A DNA stretch of 64,000 nt from Synanceia verrucosa. Its lineage: Eukaryota > Chordata > Actinopteri > Perciformes > Synanceiidae. Both the position numbers and the translations under genes were made by a program. This document shows, one piece after another, positions 10,856-23,390 of this stretch. Location of the stretch: NCBI GenBank assembly GCA_029721515.1, contig CM056558.1:13361240-13425239 (forward strand). The letters are read 5' to 3'. Each line of letters begins with the position of its first letter. Position 1 is the first letter of the stretch. Below the pieces are notes generated by a model that saw only the letters and a program-made list of their open reading frames with translations, did no database searches and was not told the origin of the DNA.

Positions 10856-12235
10856 AAGGTGACTCACACTGTTGCTTGTCCACTGCTCCCTGCTCCTCCA
10901 TTGTTCCACCGTTGAGATGGCTGGCCAGACTCCCACCACAAACACAATGAGAGGGAGAAGTTAGCAGGGCAATCGGGACTATTGATGATTCATATGTTTA
11001 TATCGTACCTTCCTAACGCTACTCCCTTTTCTCCGTAACCACCTCCCTTTCCTCTCTACTCTGTCTTGCCGACACAACATACAAAGATGGCCACAACAAA
11101 AATATTTTGTAAAGAGAAAATAGACACAGACTGTGGTGCACAGCTGCACCACATCAGCTTATGTGTCATTACTATTCAATGACCTGAGTTATTTTACCAT
11201 AAATGTTATTTATTTCTTTTCTCCCTTTAGCCTTACCCTTTTGTCACATGAACTACTACTGTATCACTACTTTAGGATGTGCGTTTGTTACATTTTCCAG
11301 CATGCCTTTCAAGAACACCCAGAGAAGACATAATTAGACATGGACATAATGGACTTACCTAATATGTTAGTTTCTCTTTCTTAGATTTACAGCATTGACC
11401 CTCAGAAGAACAGCACTCAGTGCAAAATTATGTACTGAGACAGAAACCTTTGCTACGCCATTCTGACAGACACTAACACTGGTGATGCTGTGATCATTCT
11501 CACTTTTTCACAGAAATAAGTGATAGTAAAAGGTTTAGGAGGGATTGTCATATACGACTTCACAGTGTGACTCACCTACTGTCAACAAATGAGGACTGAC
11601 AAAAGAGTTTTAAACTATAAGATGGAAACCAACCGGCAAAACTGTCAAGAAAGCAAAATGCAGGTGCATCGCAGATGCAGTCTGGAAATAATTACGATTC
11701 AAAACAGCAACAGTTATTGTAGGATGGCCCTACCCTTTGGGGCATGGACACTGGAATAGAATAGTTGCATGAACTGCAGACAAAAACAATTGAGCCTCAA
11801 CAAAACTGCAGTTTAAGACATTGTGAAGCTGTGAAGGTAAAGAGTCACCCACCTCCTCATTACTAAATGTTGATTTCATAGGAGATAAAATGTTGTTTAG
11901 AATCTGTCTTGGGTTGAAAGCTGTGTAACATTATACGTATATTTAGTCCGTCTACCTGATAAAAGTGAAGCAGGGAGGAAAAGAGCCATGGCGTTTTGAA
12001 ATGTGGCTCCACTATTTATTTTAGTCATCCAGGGACCATTTTTGGGGGGATCCAGACAGTTTTTTGTGCGTCTCTGTCTCTTTCATTTTCTTTTTTTCTG
12101 TTTTGTCTCTCTGCACGTAATGGGAATGGCAAAAGCAGAAGTAAGGGCCATTAAGTTGAGGAGGAACTGTATTAGAAGTCTTGTTCCCTGGGAAAGCTCC
12201 CAGCTGAGATGGGACGGCCATATTGGATAAACAGA

Positions 12236-12475
12236 TGGCCAGGGAGAGGAAAGGACAGGCAAGGAGAACAGAGGTGAAACAAAGAGGGGAGATGAGAGAG
12301 GAGACGAGTAGAGGAGGAATGTGGAGAGGGAAGGAAAGGAGAGGGAATAACAAAGAGGAAGAGGTAAGGCAGGGAGAAAACATAAGAGCTGATGTGATGG
12401 AGGAGAAAGAGAGATGAGAGTTAAAGAAAGTCAACGGGAAGGGCAAAAGGGCAGGGAAGGGATGAGGTAATGCAT
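12236..12475 (+). repeat. Polypurine (GA-rich) tract
   Basis: About 240 bp overwhelmingly A and G on the + strand (aggaaaggagagggaataac and similar) without a fixed repeat unit. The apparent long frames over it are a by-product of composition. Confidence 0.85.
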
Positions 12476-13240
12476 GTAAAACATGGAACAAGTCCGGTAT
12501 TATTTCACTGGTGTTTACACTTAACCAGATCAAAGGCTAAATCATATTTACTACTGTAAAAATTACTGCACAGCCATGTTTACACAGATATACCTTCTCT
12601 TATATTGTGCTCACACCATCCTTGATTTTCATTTTATATTTTTAACAGCCTATTAAAATTATATGTAAGTTCTATATTTTCTTTCACGTTCAAAAAAATT
12701 TTTTCATCCTTGCTTCTTTTCAGCACAGCAAGCATAAACTGATGAATTCAAAGAAATAAAGAGATTTAAAAAAAACATCCCTGGCAGTCAGATATTCTCA
12801 GAAAAGTCCTGGTCATTAATTCTCTTCCAACTCAAATTTCAAAAAAGGGTTTAAAACCTCACAAAATTCGCACAGATCCGCGAGCATTTTAAGCAGTAGA
12901 ATTATTTACAACACAGACTTCACCGCCAGTTTATTCGACTCCTCTAAGCAGCTGCATGTCAGTCAATCACGCAGCGTGACAGATCCCAGGGGTGGGGGGG
13001 ATCTTCACATCTCACACCTGAATATTCTCCACTTATAGATTTGCCTGAGTGAATAATGTAAGGTCCTCCGATGCGCCCCACTCTGCCCTGCTGCATAATT
13101 TCACCCCCTCCTCACCTCTATCTACATCTATAAATATAACATGAATTTACTTTGGTGAAATTACAGTTACACCATCCACCCGCCCAGTTCAGATTGGAGA
13201 GTTGTTTTCTAAAATCTTATGTTTGTATGTTATGCTTCAT

Positions 13241-13241
<1 letters not shown>

Positions 13242-13298
<57 letters not shown>
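13242..13298. repeat. (CA)n microsatellite, 57 bp pure
   Basis: Uninterrupted CA, one of the two longest pure arrays in the window. Shorter CA tracts follow at 13548-13568 and 13755-13777. Confidence 0.97.
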
Positions 13299-13300
<2 letters not shown>

Positions 13301-13798
13301 TTTTCCATGACCTATCCAGGAGCAGTTTAATTTTCAGTGTGCAACCAAGTGTGTGTGTGTGTATGTGTTTGTATGTGTGCATGTTGGAGAGGGTGGTGTT
13401 GAGGGGGGTGTATTGCTCCTGCCCCGCTTTGACCGCTGATTGCACCTTTTTCTTTTTTCTTCTCACCCCATAACTGAGTGGAAATTAATAAGCCGTTTCA
13501 GGCGTGATCTGTGAACCCTGGGAAGTGGTATATCTATACCACCTTCCACACACACACACACACACACATTCAAGGCAATGTCTGTCTTGTCATAGAGGTC
13601 AACGATCTCCCCTCCACAGCAACAACCTCCCCCAATCCTGACAAACTGCAAGCGTGATGTGGTTGGCGGCCGCACGCAGTTGGCAGAGATTTGTAACTGT
13701 GTCCCTGGTCCATTGCTTTTGAATTATTCGGCAGACTGTGCTGCACCTCCCAGCACACACACACACATACACACACAAGCTTGTTTTACCTTAGTTGG

Positions 13799-14335
13799 GA
13801 AGAAACAAAGAGGAAGTAGAGGAGGACAGGTGAAGAAAGAGGGATGTTGAAAAGAAGAGTTACAGAAGGAGTAAAAAGAGAGAGAAGAGCAAAGGCTGCG
13901 ACACAAGATTCACTGAGTTGCAGAAAGAAAGAGAAACAGAGTGAATGATTCAGAGTGAGAAAGTGACCATGAGAGACAGAGAGGACAGAGTTGGAGATGG
14001 AGTTTGGAGCAGAGAGAGATATCGCAGCAAAATTAAGGGGGGAGAGGAAAACAAAGGGGAGTTGGACACAAAGAAAGACAAAATATGAGATGGAGATAAT
14101 GAAGGATGGACAGAGGATGACAGAACGAGGGAATTGAGGAAGAGAGGAAGGTGGATGGGGGGTTAAACGGGAAGATGAACAAGGGGTTGCTAGAGGAAAC
14201 AACCAAGGGCAAGAGGGGGAGCGCTGGTGAAGGACAACAGGGGAGGGTGTGCCGGGGTGAGAAGAGGACCGGTAGGTTGGGGGGAGTGGGTGGTGGTGGG
14301 GGTGGTGTAAGGGGGAAACAGGTGGAAGGTTAATG
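13799..14335 (+). repeat. Long polypurine tract ending in G-rich sequence
   Basis: About 540 bp dominated by A and G on the + strand, without a fixed unit, passing into repeated G-runs at 14240-14315 (ggggagggtgtgccgggg; ggggggagtgggtggtgg). Confidence 0.9.
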
Positions 14336-14460
14336 GGCCTGGAGCGGATCCACCAGACGCTCTTGGGGCTTGATATATAGGCCCGGGGCCTGGCGTGGGG
14401 CGTAGGCTTTCAAAGATATATTATTTCATTTGAGGAGCAGCACCATTCTGCCCGACAACC
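14335..14460. promoter_or_regulatory. Candidate conserved non-coding element next to a polypurine tract
   Basis: Non-repetitive sequence (ggcctggagcggatccacca ... aggcccggggcctggcgtgg ... tttcaaagatatattattt) directly follows the G-rich end of the polypurine tract. Confidence 0.3.
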
Positions 14461-17270
14461 TCTCCCCCCCAACCCAGCATTTGTCCAGTGATAGATGACA
14501 CGCCCCCCCCCACCACCACCACCCCCAACACACACACGCAATACACATAACATGATATTGTCCCCTCCTTTAACACGCACACTCCCATTGCTCCTGTACG
14601 ATTTTTCTGTTGTTGTAGTCAGGAGTCAAAAAATTTCACTCAATTTAGCTTCTCCTTCTTTTCTCTTTCGTTCTCTCTCTCTCTCTCTTTCCTCTAGCCT
14701 TCCTCACCCCCTCCCTGCTGTCAGTCTTCCTCCCTGACTGCAGGCAGGTCTTATGGCTGCCTGTGTGTTTTTTTAAGTTGCTATTTTAGTGGTAACAATA
14801 TCTGTTTGATCAGTAGCACTGGGACTGAGCAGGAGTTTGGGGAGGGAGAGAGGGCGGTTTCACAAAGGCCTCTTTTCATTCATAAATTATTGACCATTGC
14901 ACAAGACATCACTCTTTCTTTTTTCATAAATACTGTAAAACACCCCCTGATTTATCTTTTTCACTGCTACCAATATGAAATAAAAAAGTCAGTCTCTGTC
15001 CAAAGACAGTGTGTGGCCATTCAAAAACACACTAACATCAGATATGATAGAGGCTTCTGTTTCTTTTTGTTCTTTATCTGGAAGGCTATAGGTTGGACTT
15101 CTTGTGTTCCTCCTGTTGAAGTGACAAAAAACACATGCATACTGTTGTGTATCAGAAGGACATTAAAACATGACCAAAGTCTGCATTTTCTAATAGCATC
15201 TGCCTTCATTTGCCTGCTTGACTGCAGGAGACCACTGATCTGACAAAAATCAAATTTCCCAACGTTCACCTCATGTTTCCTGATGGTTGTAGACTTAGCT
15301 TCAAGAGGCAGCCTTTCCAAATACTGGAATAGTCCCGAAGGTCCAACCCCTGGGGACCATAGGAGGCCGGAAGGAAGAACAGGAAACTTGTTAAAAGAGA
15401 AGATTTAAAGTCACCTGTCCCACAGGAGCGGCAGCTATAAGGAGACGACGGGAGGTTTCAGCATGCACGAAGTCTGCTCATCTACTTGTTGCTTTGATGA
15501 GGGATGAAAGGCTGTCATGAAGTACAGGTTTACAGAGCTCCTGGCAATGATAGACTCAACTGTCCTCAACATTGTTTCCTCTTCTTCCTCATTGAAGGAA
15601 GCAGGTAGGGGATTACACTTGGACACAGACATGTTGTCTGTTGATGGATGGATCAAATGTAGAAGAGATGTGTATTTTTTTTACCTCCATCCATCTCTGC
15701 CTTTCTCGATCTCACCTTCCTCTTCAAACCACTGATGAAGTAGCAAAGAAAAGCAAAAAATAATACCTCCTCCTCTTCTGTAGTTTTTCATTTTCAAGCA
15801 AGTTAACACAGCCTGATTCACATTTGTGAGCACTTTGGGCATTTGGCAGGAGAAAGAGCAGGTTGCGTTAAAGTCTTGTTTGAGGACGATCAGGGTAAAA
15901 GCCTTTTTTATTGGCAGGTCATGCTGCTTGTTAAGACGGTGACGCAGTTGACTAGGCTGTGCTGTTAGCCTTGGTGGCCCAGAACTGTTGTTTCACAAGT
16001 TGGCAACAGTCAGTCAAATCAGCAGGAAGAGAGAAAGAGCGAGAGAGTGATTGAAAAGCGGCGAGGAAGTGGGAATGACAAAGAAAATGGGTAAACAAAG
16101 TGGATATGGGGACTTGATTTAGTTGGCTGGGCTGCTAACAAATCAACTCAACAGCGTACAAACACTTTACACACTCCACCAAAGTACAGAGGAACTTTCT
16201 CCCTCCCCTCTCCTCCTCTTCGCTGTGCTTATAGTTATGAGCTGTGTTAAATCTACAGTTTATGCAGGAACCTTTCCAAAGTGCCTCCCATCAGAGACTC
16301 TACTAGACAAAAAAAGCAATGCTTCCAGGCTCCTCGTAAAAGTACTGTTATCTTTGGGTGGGTCTAATGGCTAAGGGTGCCGATATGTTGTCAGATGAGC
16401 GGTAAATATACAGAAAGAAGTGTCGGCATTTTGCTTCTAAATAGCTCCCGGCTATAGGGTTTCCTGGAGGTCAGAGGGGCCGAGGTGTGGCTGCCACGGC
16501 CTTATGCCGACCCTCAACCTCTAAACTAAACTCACCACACAAAACTATGCAAACCTGTCAGCTAATTTATCATCCTCTTTTATGCCTGCCTGCATTTGGT
16601 TTTTGTAAGGAGTAAAATTTAGAAAGCATCAAAGCACATATAGCTGCAAAAAGGGAATCCAATCAGTTTCATTTTGAAGTTAGAAGCCTAACAATCAATA
16701 GTCATATATTCACAAATATTGTTTATATGCAAATAGACACTTTATAAGCTCCACATTACTTACTACTGGAAAATATTGAAAACAGAACAAGTTTGAAGTT
16801 CTGCTTCAAATTAGGTAAACATTCAATGGAGAATGTAGTTCTTCATTGTAATGATAACTCCATTAAACAATTAATATAATACACAGAAAAATGTATTGCT
16901 TATCTAAAATGTCCTATTATGAGGAAATTTTCAGGATTTACTGTACACTGTGGTACAAATCCTGTGTATCTTAAAGGATACTGAGCAAACTTCCTCAGGC
17001 AAACTTTTTGTTCTGTAGCTGCACACTGAAACAAAAACACTTCAGCTGGTTTCTCAAGTGAGTAGAAGACAAAAAAACACAACGAGCCACTAGCTTCTTA
17101 TGTTCCGATGTTGCGTGGCGTCAATTATCTGCATGTAATCCAGCCTGGCTAGAGGTTGTGTCCGTGTCTGCCGCTTTCGTCACTGGGCTGTCAACAGCTG
17201 TCCCCCGATGTCTATTTCTGATGCTTATTTACGGCTTGTCTATTCTGGACAGGGAGTGGGGAAGCTTTTT

Positions 17271-17282
17271 GGGGGGGGGGGG
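17271..17282 (+). repeat. G12 homopolymer
   Basis: Twelve consecutive G, with GGGAGTGGGG 20 bp before and GGGG shortly after. Confidence 0.95.
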
Positions 17283-18632
17283 TCAGGGGTCCAGGACACA
17301 ATAGAAAAGACAGTAGTGGAGCAGAGTCAACAGTTTGCCTTCTAGTTTTACACTTAAAGGGTGGAGGGGTATTTATATTCGACTGGGAAGGCGGGTGATT
17401 GAATTTGCACCATGATGACTGATGCATGCAGTTCATAGGGGTAACACTAGACATTGTGGTTGTGTTGTGACGACGAGCGAGAAATTTCATTGGGGCCGCA
17501 CGGCACACAACGACCCAGCCGAGGAAATGGTTTCAGCACCGCTTGCTAAATAGGACAAAGACACCTGTTCCCTATCCCTACTTCAAACGTTCCTTTCTTT
17601 ACTGGTTTTCATTTTGCTCTTGTGCTCCTTATTTTTTTTTTCTACACTACACCAAGACTTTTTGATTAATCTCACACCATTCCCTCGTACTCACCTCTCA
17701 ATCTGTCAGTCTGTTTCTCCATTTCTCCCGAAGCGCCATAGCTACAAACCTGGCACGAGCCATGGATAAATGATTCCAGACATGAAATAAAGGCATGGCA
17801 CTAATAATAGGCATTACAGTCCTGCGTTCTTTTAGGATTGTGTCCGCTTAGAGGGGGATGAAAAGAGGCTTTTCAAGCAAGCTGAAACAATGACGAGCAA
17901 TAAACCAAATATGCTGAAAGGGCACTCAATGAGAAGGTTGTCGACAAAACCGTTAAACTCTTAGAAATGAACCAGAAACACTGAACAAAAAAGTAAATAA
18001 AAAAAAGACGAGATTTACAGGTGGCAAGCCACAGTCTCACCTTCCCTTAGGCCAATGCTTTATACGCCACATGTTGCACTGCACTTCCCATCATCAGCAG
18101 CAGCACCATTAGGCCTCATGCTGCCACAGCAGTGCTAGAGAGACGTCTTTTCTCTCAATACAGACGCATTGGTGACACTTTCTGTCAGACGAGTCCTGGA
18201 GATGCACTTCAGGGAGACTCAAAGCTCCATCTGCTCTGCGGCGTTGTGCTTTTGATGCCTTGCTTTCCTTGTACTTCGATTGTTTACATATCACAGAAGC
18301 TCCACAAATGCTCAATTAGCTAATTCAGATATTTAATTTGTTCATCAGGGGCTGTGATCCCAGTGATCCCTGGATCTGTGCCACGTTTAGATGTGGATTC
18401 ACAGCTGTCTGCTCTAAAATAAAAAAAAAACACCTTAACTCCTCACAACCCCCCTTCAAAAAAAAAAACAATATCACACCCATCCCAATGCGTCAAACAC
18501 TAATGGGAGTCCATGTCTCCCGCCCTCTCAGACAGAAAGCATCTCTGCGTCAGTCTGTGCATTTTAAAACAGCTTTGGACGTCGAAGCTGTGTTAAGGTA
18601 TATTGCATATACAGTATGTGCGTCTGAGAGAA

Positions 18633-18656
18633 TGTGTGTGTGTGTGTGTGTGTGTG
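18633..18656. repeat. (TG)n microsatellite
   Basis: TG repeat followed by a short GA repeat. Confidence 0.95.
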
Positions 18657-19392
18657 AGTGAGAGAGAGGGAGAGTTAAGGAGGACTGTCTCGACTGTTTT
18701 AAATAATACAGAAGGGGGAAGCCTTTAGCTTGTCCTCTTTGTCTCCTCTTTCTTGTCTTTGCTTCCTCTTAAAAGGACAGACAGCCAGACAAGAATTATG
18801 GGGTCATTTCCCACCATCTGTCAATGAAAGTCACGCAGACACAAACACACTCACACACACGTGTACATGCATGCATGCACACAAATCCTCTCTCACTCAC
18901 ATCTGACAGTGATAATAACCATATAATAAAGTGAATGCACTTTTACCCAACTCGCACGCAGAAATCTGCACACACACATACACACTCGCCTCCTCGCCCT
19001 GCATATACTGCATCCTCTCCACCTATCTTTCACACTCATGCACACAAACACAGAGTCATAAATTGCAGCATTAACTCAAATAATGATTGCACGGCATGAA
19101 AATTCGATGGCTGGGGCTTAATGCCCAGGAATCGCCTGGTAGATTAAGCTGTGGGTGTGTGTTTGTGTGTGCTTAGGGAGTCTGTGTGGGGGGGATGGGG
19201 GGTGTTGATGAATCAATACCATTTCTATGATCAGCACCTCCCAGCCAGGAACTCGACTTGCACAACTCGTTTTACATTTGGACGGCATACATTGTCTCCA
19301 TCTGCAAAGAGGAGAGTGAAGTGGCGGGAATGCAGCAGGAGGCGGCACATGTTAAGTATGTGTACGTATACAGGTATAGACATGATTGTAGC

Positions 19393-19421
19393 TGTGTGTG
19401 TGTGTGTGTGTGTGTGTGTGT
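19393..19421. repeat. (TG)n microsatellite
   Basis: Pure TG array of 29 bp. Confidence 0.95.
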
Positions 19422-20594
19422 TGGAGGGAAGGAGGAGGAAGGGTTACTTTTGGGAGATGCCATTCCCTGGGCTGCATGTGTATTAGCAGTCTAATGTTCA
19501 TGTGAATAATTGATTAGGGCCTCTTTGTGTTTTTGATAATTAGTTGATAGCTTCTTAGCTCTAAGCCCTGAGATTTCTAGTGTGTGAGTATGAGAGTTGT
19601 ATGGGAGTGTGTATGTGATGGGGGGTAGGTAGTACACTTCTGAGGTATCCTGAAAATAACAGCTCTCAAAAAGAAAAAGAAAATCCTTTCCTCTAAGCCA
19701 TGCACTCATGGATTAACTTTCTTCATAAATGAGGCAACAGTACATATACATTCCTTTCTCATAACCTCTTTTTAATTCTGCTGGGGTTTTTTTTCACATT
19801 TTTGGCTCACTTTACTTTGGACGCTACCACCTGGACTACTATGCTTATTCTGGCACATTTCACATATGATTAGGTTAAAATAATAGTTATTCTGGATACA
19901 CGTGGAAAACAGACCAGCCGTAGCAAACAATAAACATTGCATGCATGAAAAGACATCAATTGAAATTCATGTCTGGCCTCTCACCGGTCCATTCTCTTGC
20001 CTTATTGATTTTCTATCTTTCATATGCTTATGCATCAAGTAAAAACAGAATAAGAAAGTTTGGCCATGCTTGGTTCAACCTCAGATCCCTGCGCTAATAT
20101 CAGACAGACATGAGGGTTTGTTGCCATCGTCAGCAACCTTGAGAAAACAAGATGTTCTTCCCGCCGATACACACAGACCCACAGAGATGTTTCATGAATG
20201 AAGTGCAGCTCCTTGTGGATTCTCACAGATGTGTTTGTGTGCATTTGTGTATGTCTGCTTAGCTGGCTTAAGCTGACAACTTAACCTTACATGTCATGAT
20301 CTATTATTTAAACACATAATAGCTGTTATAGGCTCATCTTTGTTGCTACCATAGTCAGTTAGACTTTTTCCTGTATCCATTGTGGGCTAATTTCACTGAG
20401 GTCCAGGCAGAGTAGGAAGATCTTATTATGTCCATGTCTTGTTTCCTGTCATGTTGACAAGGCTTGGAATAAAAGGATGTACAGGATGAAAGGAAGGGGA
20501 TGGGGGAAGGAGAATAAGACGGTCAGGATGTGTTGACGGATGAAAAGATGTGAAGATGGGGAGAGGGTGAGAGCGTGGTCGATCGAAAGCAGTG

Positions 20595-20690
20595 TTCTCA
20601 GGGTCAAAGGTCACCCTCCAGAGTCTGTTAATACAGTCACCGTGGGAACCGATCAATCTCAGTGCCGCGGCACTATCGATCAGATGTGGG
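20595..20690. promoter_or_regulatory. DR1 nuclear-receptor site with adjacent palindrome
   Basis: GGGTCAAAGGTCA at 20601-20613 matches the DR1 consensus AGGTCA-A-AGGTCA at 12 of 13 positions. DR1 sites bind HNF4, PPAR/RXR and COUP-TF. Nearby are a GTTAAT half-site and a perfect 14-bp palindrome AGTGCCGCGGCACT at 20661-20674. NR5A2 acts in the same hepatic and pancreatic network, so an enhancer role is plausible but inferred. Confidence 0.45.
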
Positions 20691-23338
20691 CACACATGGA
20701 CACACAGCATTCTTTCTGACATGCACACACACAATACAGCATTCATTCATTCTCACAAAGCGGTTTCTGCTCTCAGTCTAACACAGTGAGTTCTTATACA
20801 GTGGCACACACACAGACTCACTCAGAACAACCTCGTGCTTCTCAAACAAGAAGAGGATGCAAACAAGTGCTGCCCTACGAGAAACTTCAGCAGCAAAAAC
20901 AGACTCTTTGACTACATTTGCGCTTGTTGTCAGTAACAAAATGGTGACACTTTGCCGGCAACTTTACACTAAAATGACTTAGGAAAGACTGTATGCTTTC
21001 TGTTAGGGATGACCTCACCCAAAGAAATCATTCTTTACAAAAGACCATTTTAAATCTTCTGTATACCAGAGATGTCCAAGGGTAATTGGGTTTTCAGATG
21101 AAAAAAAATAGACTAATGGACTAAGAGGGGGACATACTTTCTGTTTCCTCCATTTCAAAGAAATTCCAAATTACTTTTAATATTCCACAGGATATTGTGT
21201 TCTGTTCAATATATTGTGAAAGTGAGATTTAGAAACAGACTAAAACATAATTGCAAGAGCAAACTAGTTGGAAAATTACTTTTCTGGCAACACAAGGCCT
21301 TGTTTTGACAATAGTGATGTTTGCTGAGCTCACAGACAGCCTGTGGCATCTCTATGGCTGTTTAGAGACATAAAACAGTCTAGAGTTTCTGCGCACTCAG
21401 TCAGAGATGAACCCACAGGCATTCTACACTATACCTGATATGTCAGATTAGAGATACACAGGACCAACAAACAGGTGCCAGTGACATGAGCTGTTTATGA
21501 CCACGCACACAACTACTGTACATACTGTAGATGCATAGCATACAGAGTACCATCAAGCTGATGTTAAGTCTATTTTCTGCCTGATGTTTTGATTCTGATT
21601 TGTGTTATGGGTCCATGTTGGCTTATGATCAATTTGGATCACACTATATTTAAGAGATTAAAGTAGCCCCTTTACGTACATAATGTGTATTAGCTGGACG
21701 TCTGATTACTTCTGATTAATGACCTCATGAAAGTCAGTAAAATGCAAAAGAGTTGTTCTTTATTGGATGTATTTTACTCTTTCAAACAAAAACATCCACT
21801 ATTTCTATGTACAGAACCCTCACGTGATTGTTTCAGATGGACCAAACAAAAGACAATAATAACCACTATACCAGTATCATCTATAAGCATAACAAGAAAG
21901 CTTTTGAAGGAAGGGTAGAATGATATGATTGGACAGATTTATTAGAATCCTGTGACAGCCACTGATAACAGATATGTTACCTTATAATGTCAGAGCATTT
22001 ATTTATTAATTGTTGTCAGAAGTTCAATAAATAAAGCAAAAATATGCAATTTTTTACTTGACTATCTTTCAACTGGCAAACTATTGATTTATGAAACAAA
22101 ATGAAAGAAACAAGTTCAATTGTGACCATTTTTGATGAGTTCCCCTGGCTGCTCAGTTCATGACAAGATTTCCGATCATTGGTTGACCATGTTGATTCAT
22201 GTGTGTGAGCACATCAGTAGCGCTTCTAATACTAATAGTCAGGGGAAATGATAGATAACCAACAGGTGTACAGCTAGCAAATAACTGATTCTGGTAGCTT
22301 CAATCCTCAGCCTTCTCTGCTGGCTGAATTTTACTAGAGCTAGTCGCTCAGTATATTATCTCAAGTATTATCATTCCTCTCTTCAGGCCCCCTCCCCCTC
22401 AACGAGCAGCGCCACCTGCCACCTGCTCATTTTCCCAGCCTTCTTATCACCCCGCCAGCCGTAGGATTGGGGCCCACACAAACTGTATGCCATGACAAAC
22501 AAGAGTTGGTTTGGGGAAGGGGGGGTGGGTAATGATTTTTATTCTCATCCATTTCTGCCGCGTGTAGAAAGGAGCCGGACATAGTTTTGAACTATGTGGA
22601 CACTCAAAGCTTACCTCTCCCCTGCCAGCAGCCGGGCACATAGCTGGAACATTCTGGGGATTCTGTCACTCTGTTGCTTTTTTGTGATGGATGTAACTCT
22701 ATTCGTGGCTTTTCAAAGATATGGCAAAAATGATTTACAGTGGGACTCAAGAGGCATTTGTTATTTGCTGAGTACTAGTTGCTTCCATTGTGATTTGGTC
22801 TTAAGACAATAAAAACGGTAGAAATGAAATAAACAGAATGGTGGTAAAATGTGATCTCAGGACAACAGGGTTGCGTGAGCTTCCACAAGGCAAAGTCGTA
22901 TCAAACACTCCATGAGTTGTGACACATTGATGACCAGTTAGTTTAACAAAACCCTTTTGTTGGCAACGGGACCCCTCACTGAGACTCTTTTCAATTAAAC
23001 TTCCAAACTATAAACTGGAAATGAGCTACAGTACATTCAAGCACGACATAATTAAGCGTTCACAACAACAGCCGCTGCTCTAGGTGAATTAATGCCCGTT
23101 CCCAGGTGAATACAGGGACTGTTTGGCTCAAGGCGAACAGATGCCAAGACAGGACTGCACCAAAGGATAGCTGCTAGAGATGCACGTGCATTGATGTCAG
23201 CTTCAAACCTCACCTGTAGTACTCAGAGACAGCATTGATTCTTGTCCAGCAGAGAGAGATGGAAAGATGGAAACACAGCTATTGTTTATGTACAAGTCAT
23301 TTGAGGCAGATAAACTCATTTTCTGTCTGTGTATCTGT

Positions 23339-23344
<6 letters not shown>

Positions 23345-23386
<42 letters not shown>
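23345..23386. repeat. (GT)n microsatellite
   Basis: Pure GT array of about 42 bp. Confidence 0.95.

Positions 23387-23390
<4 letters not shown>

Noticed and set aside
12021..12533. 170-codon minus-strand frame rich in Ser, Leu, Pro and Phe
   Set aside because: It is the complement of a polypurine tract, so stop codons are rare by composition.
13786..14202. 138-codon minus-strand frame
   Set aside because: Again the complement of a GA-rich tract; low-complexity translation.
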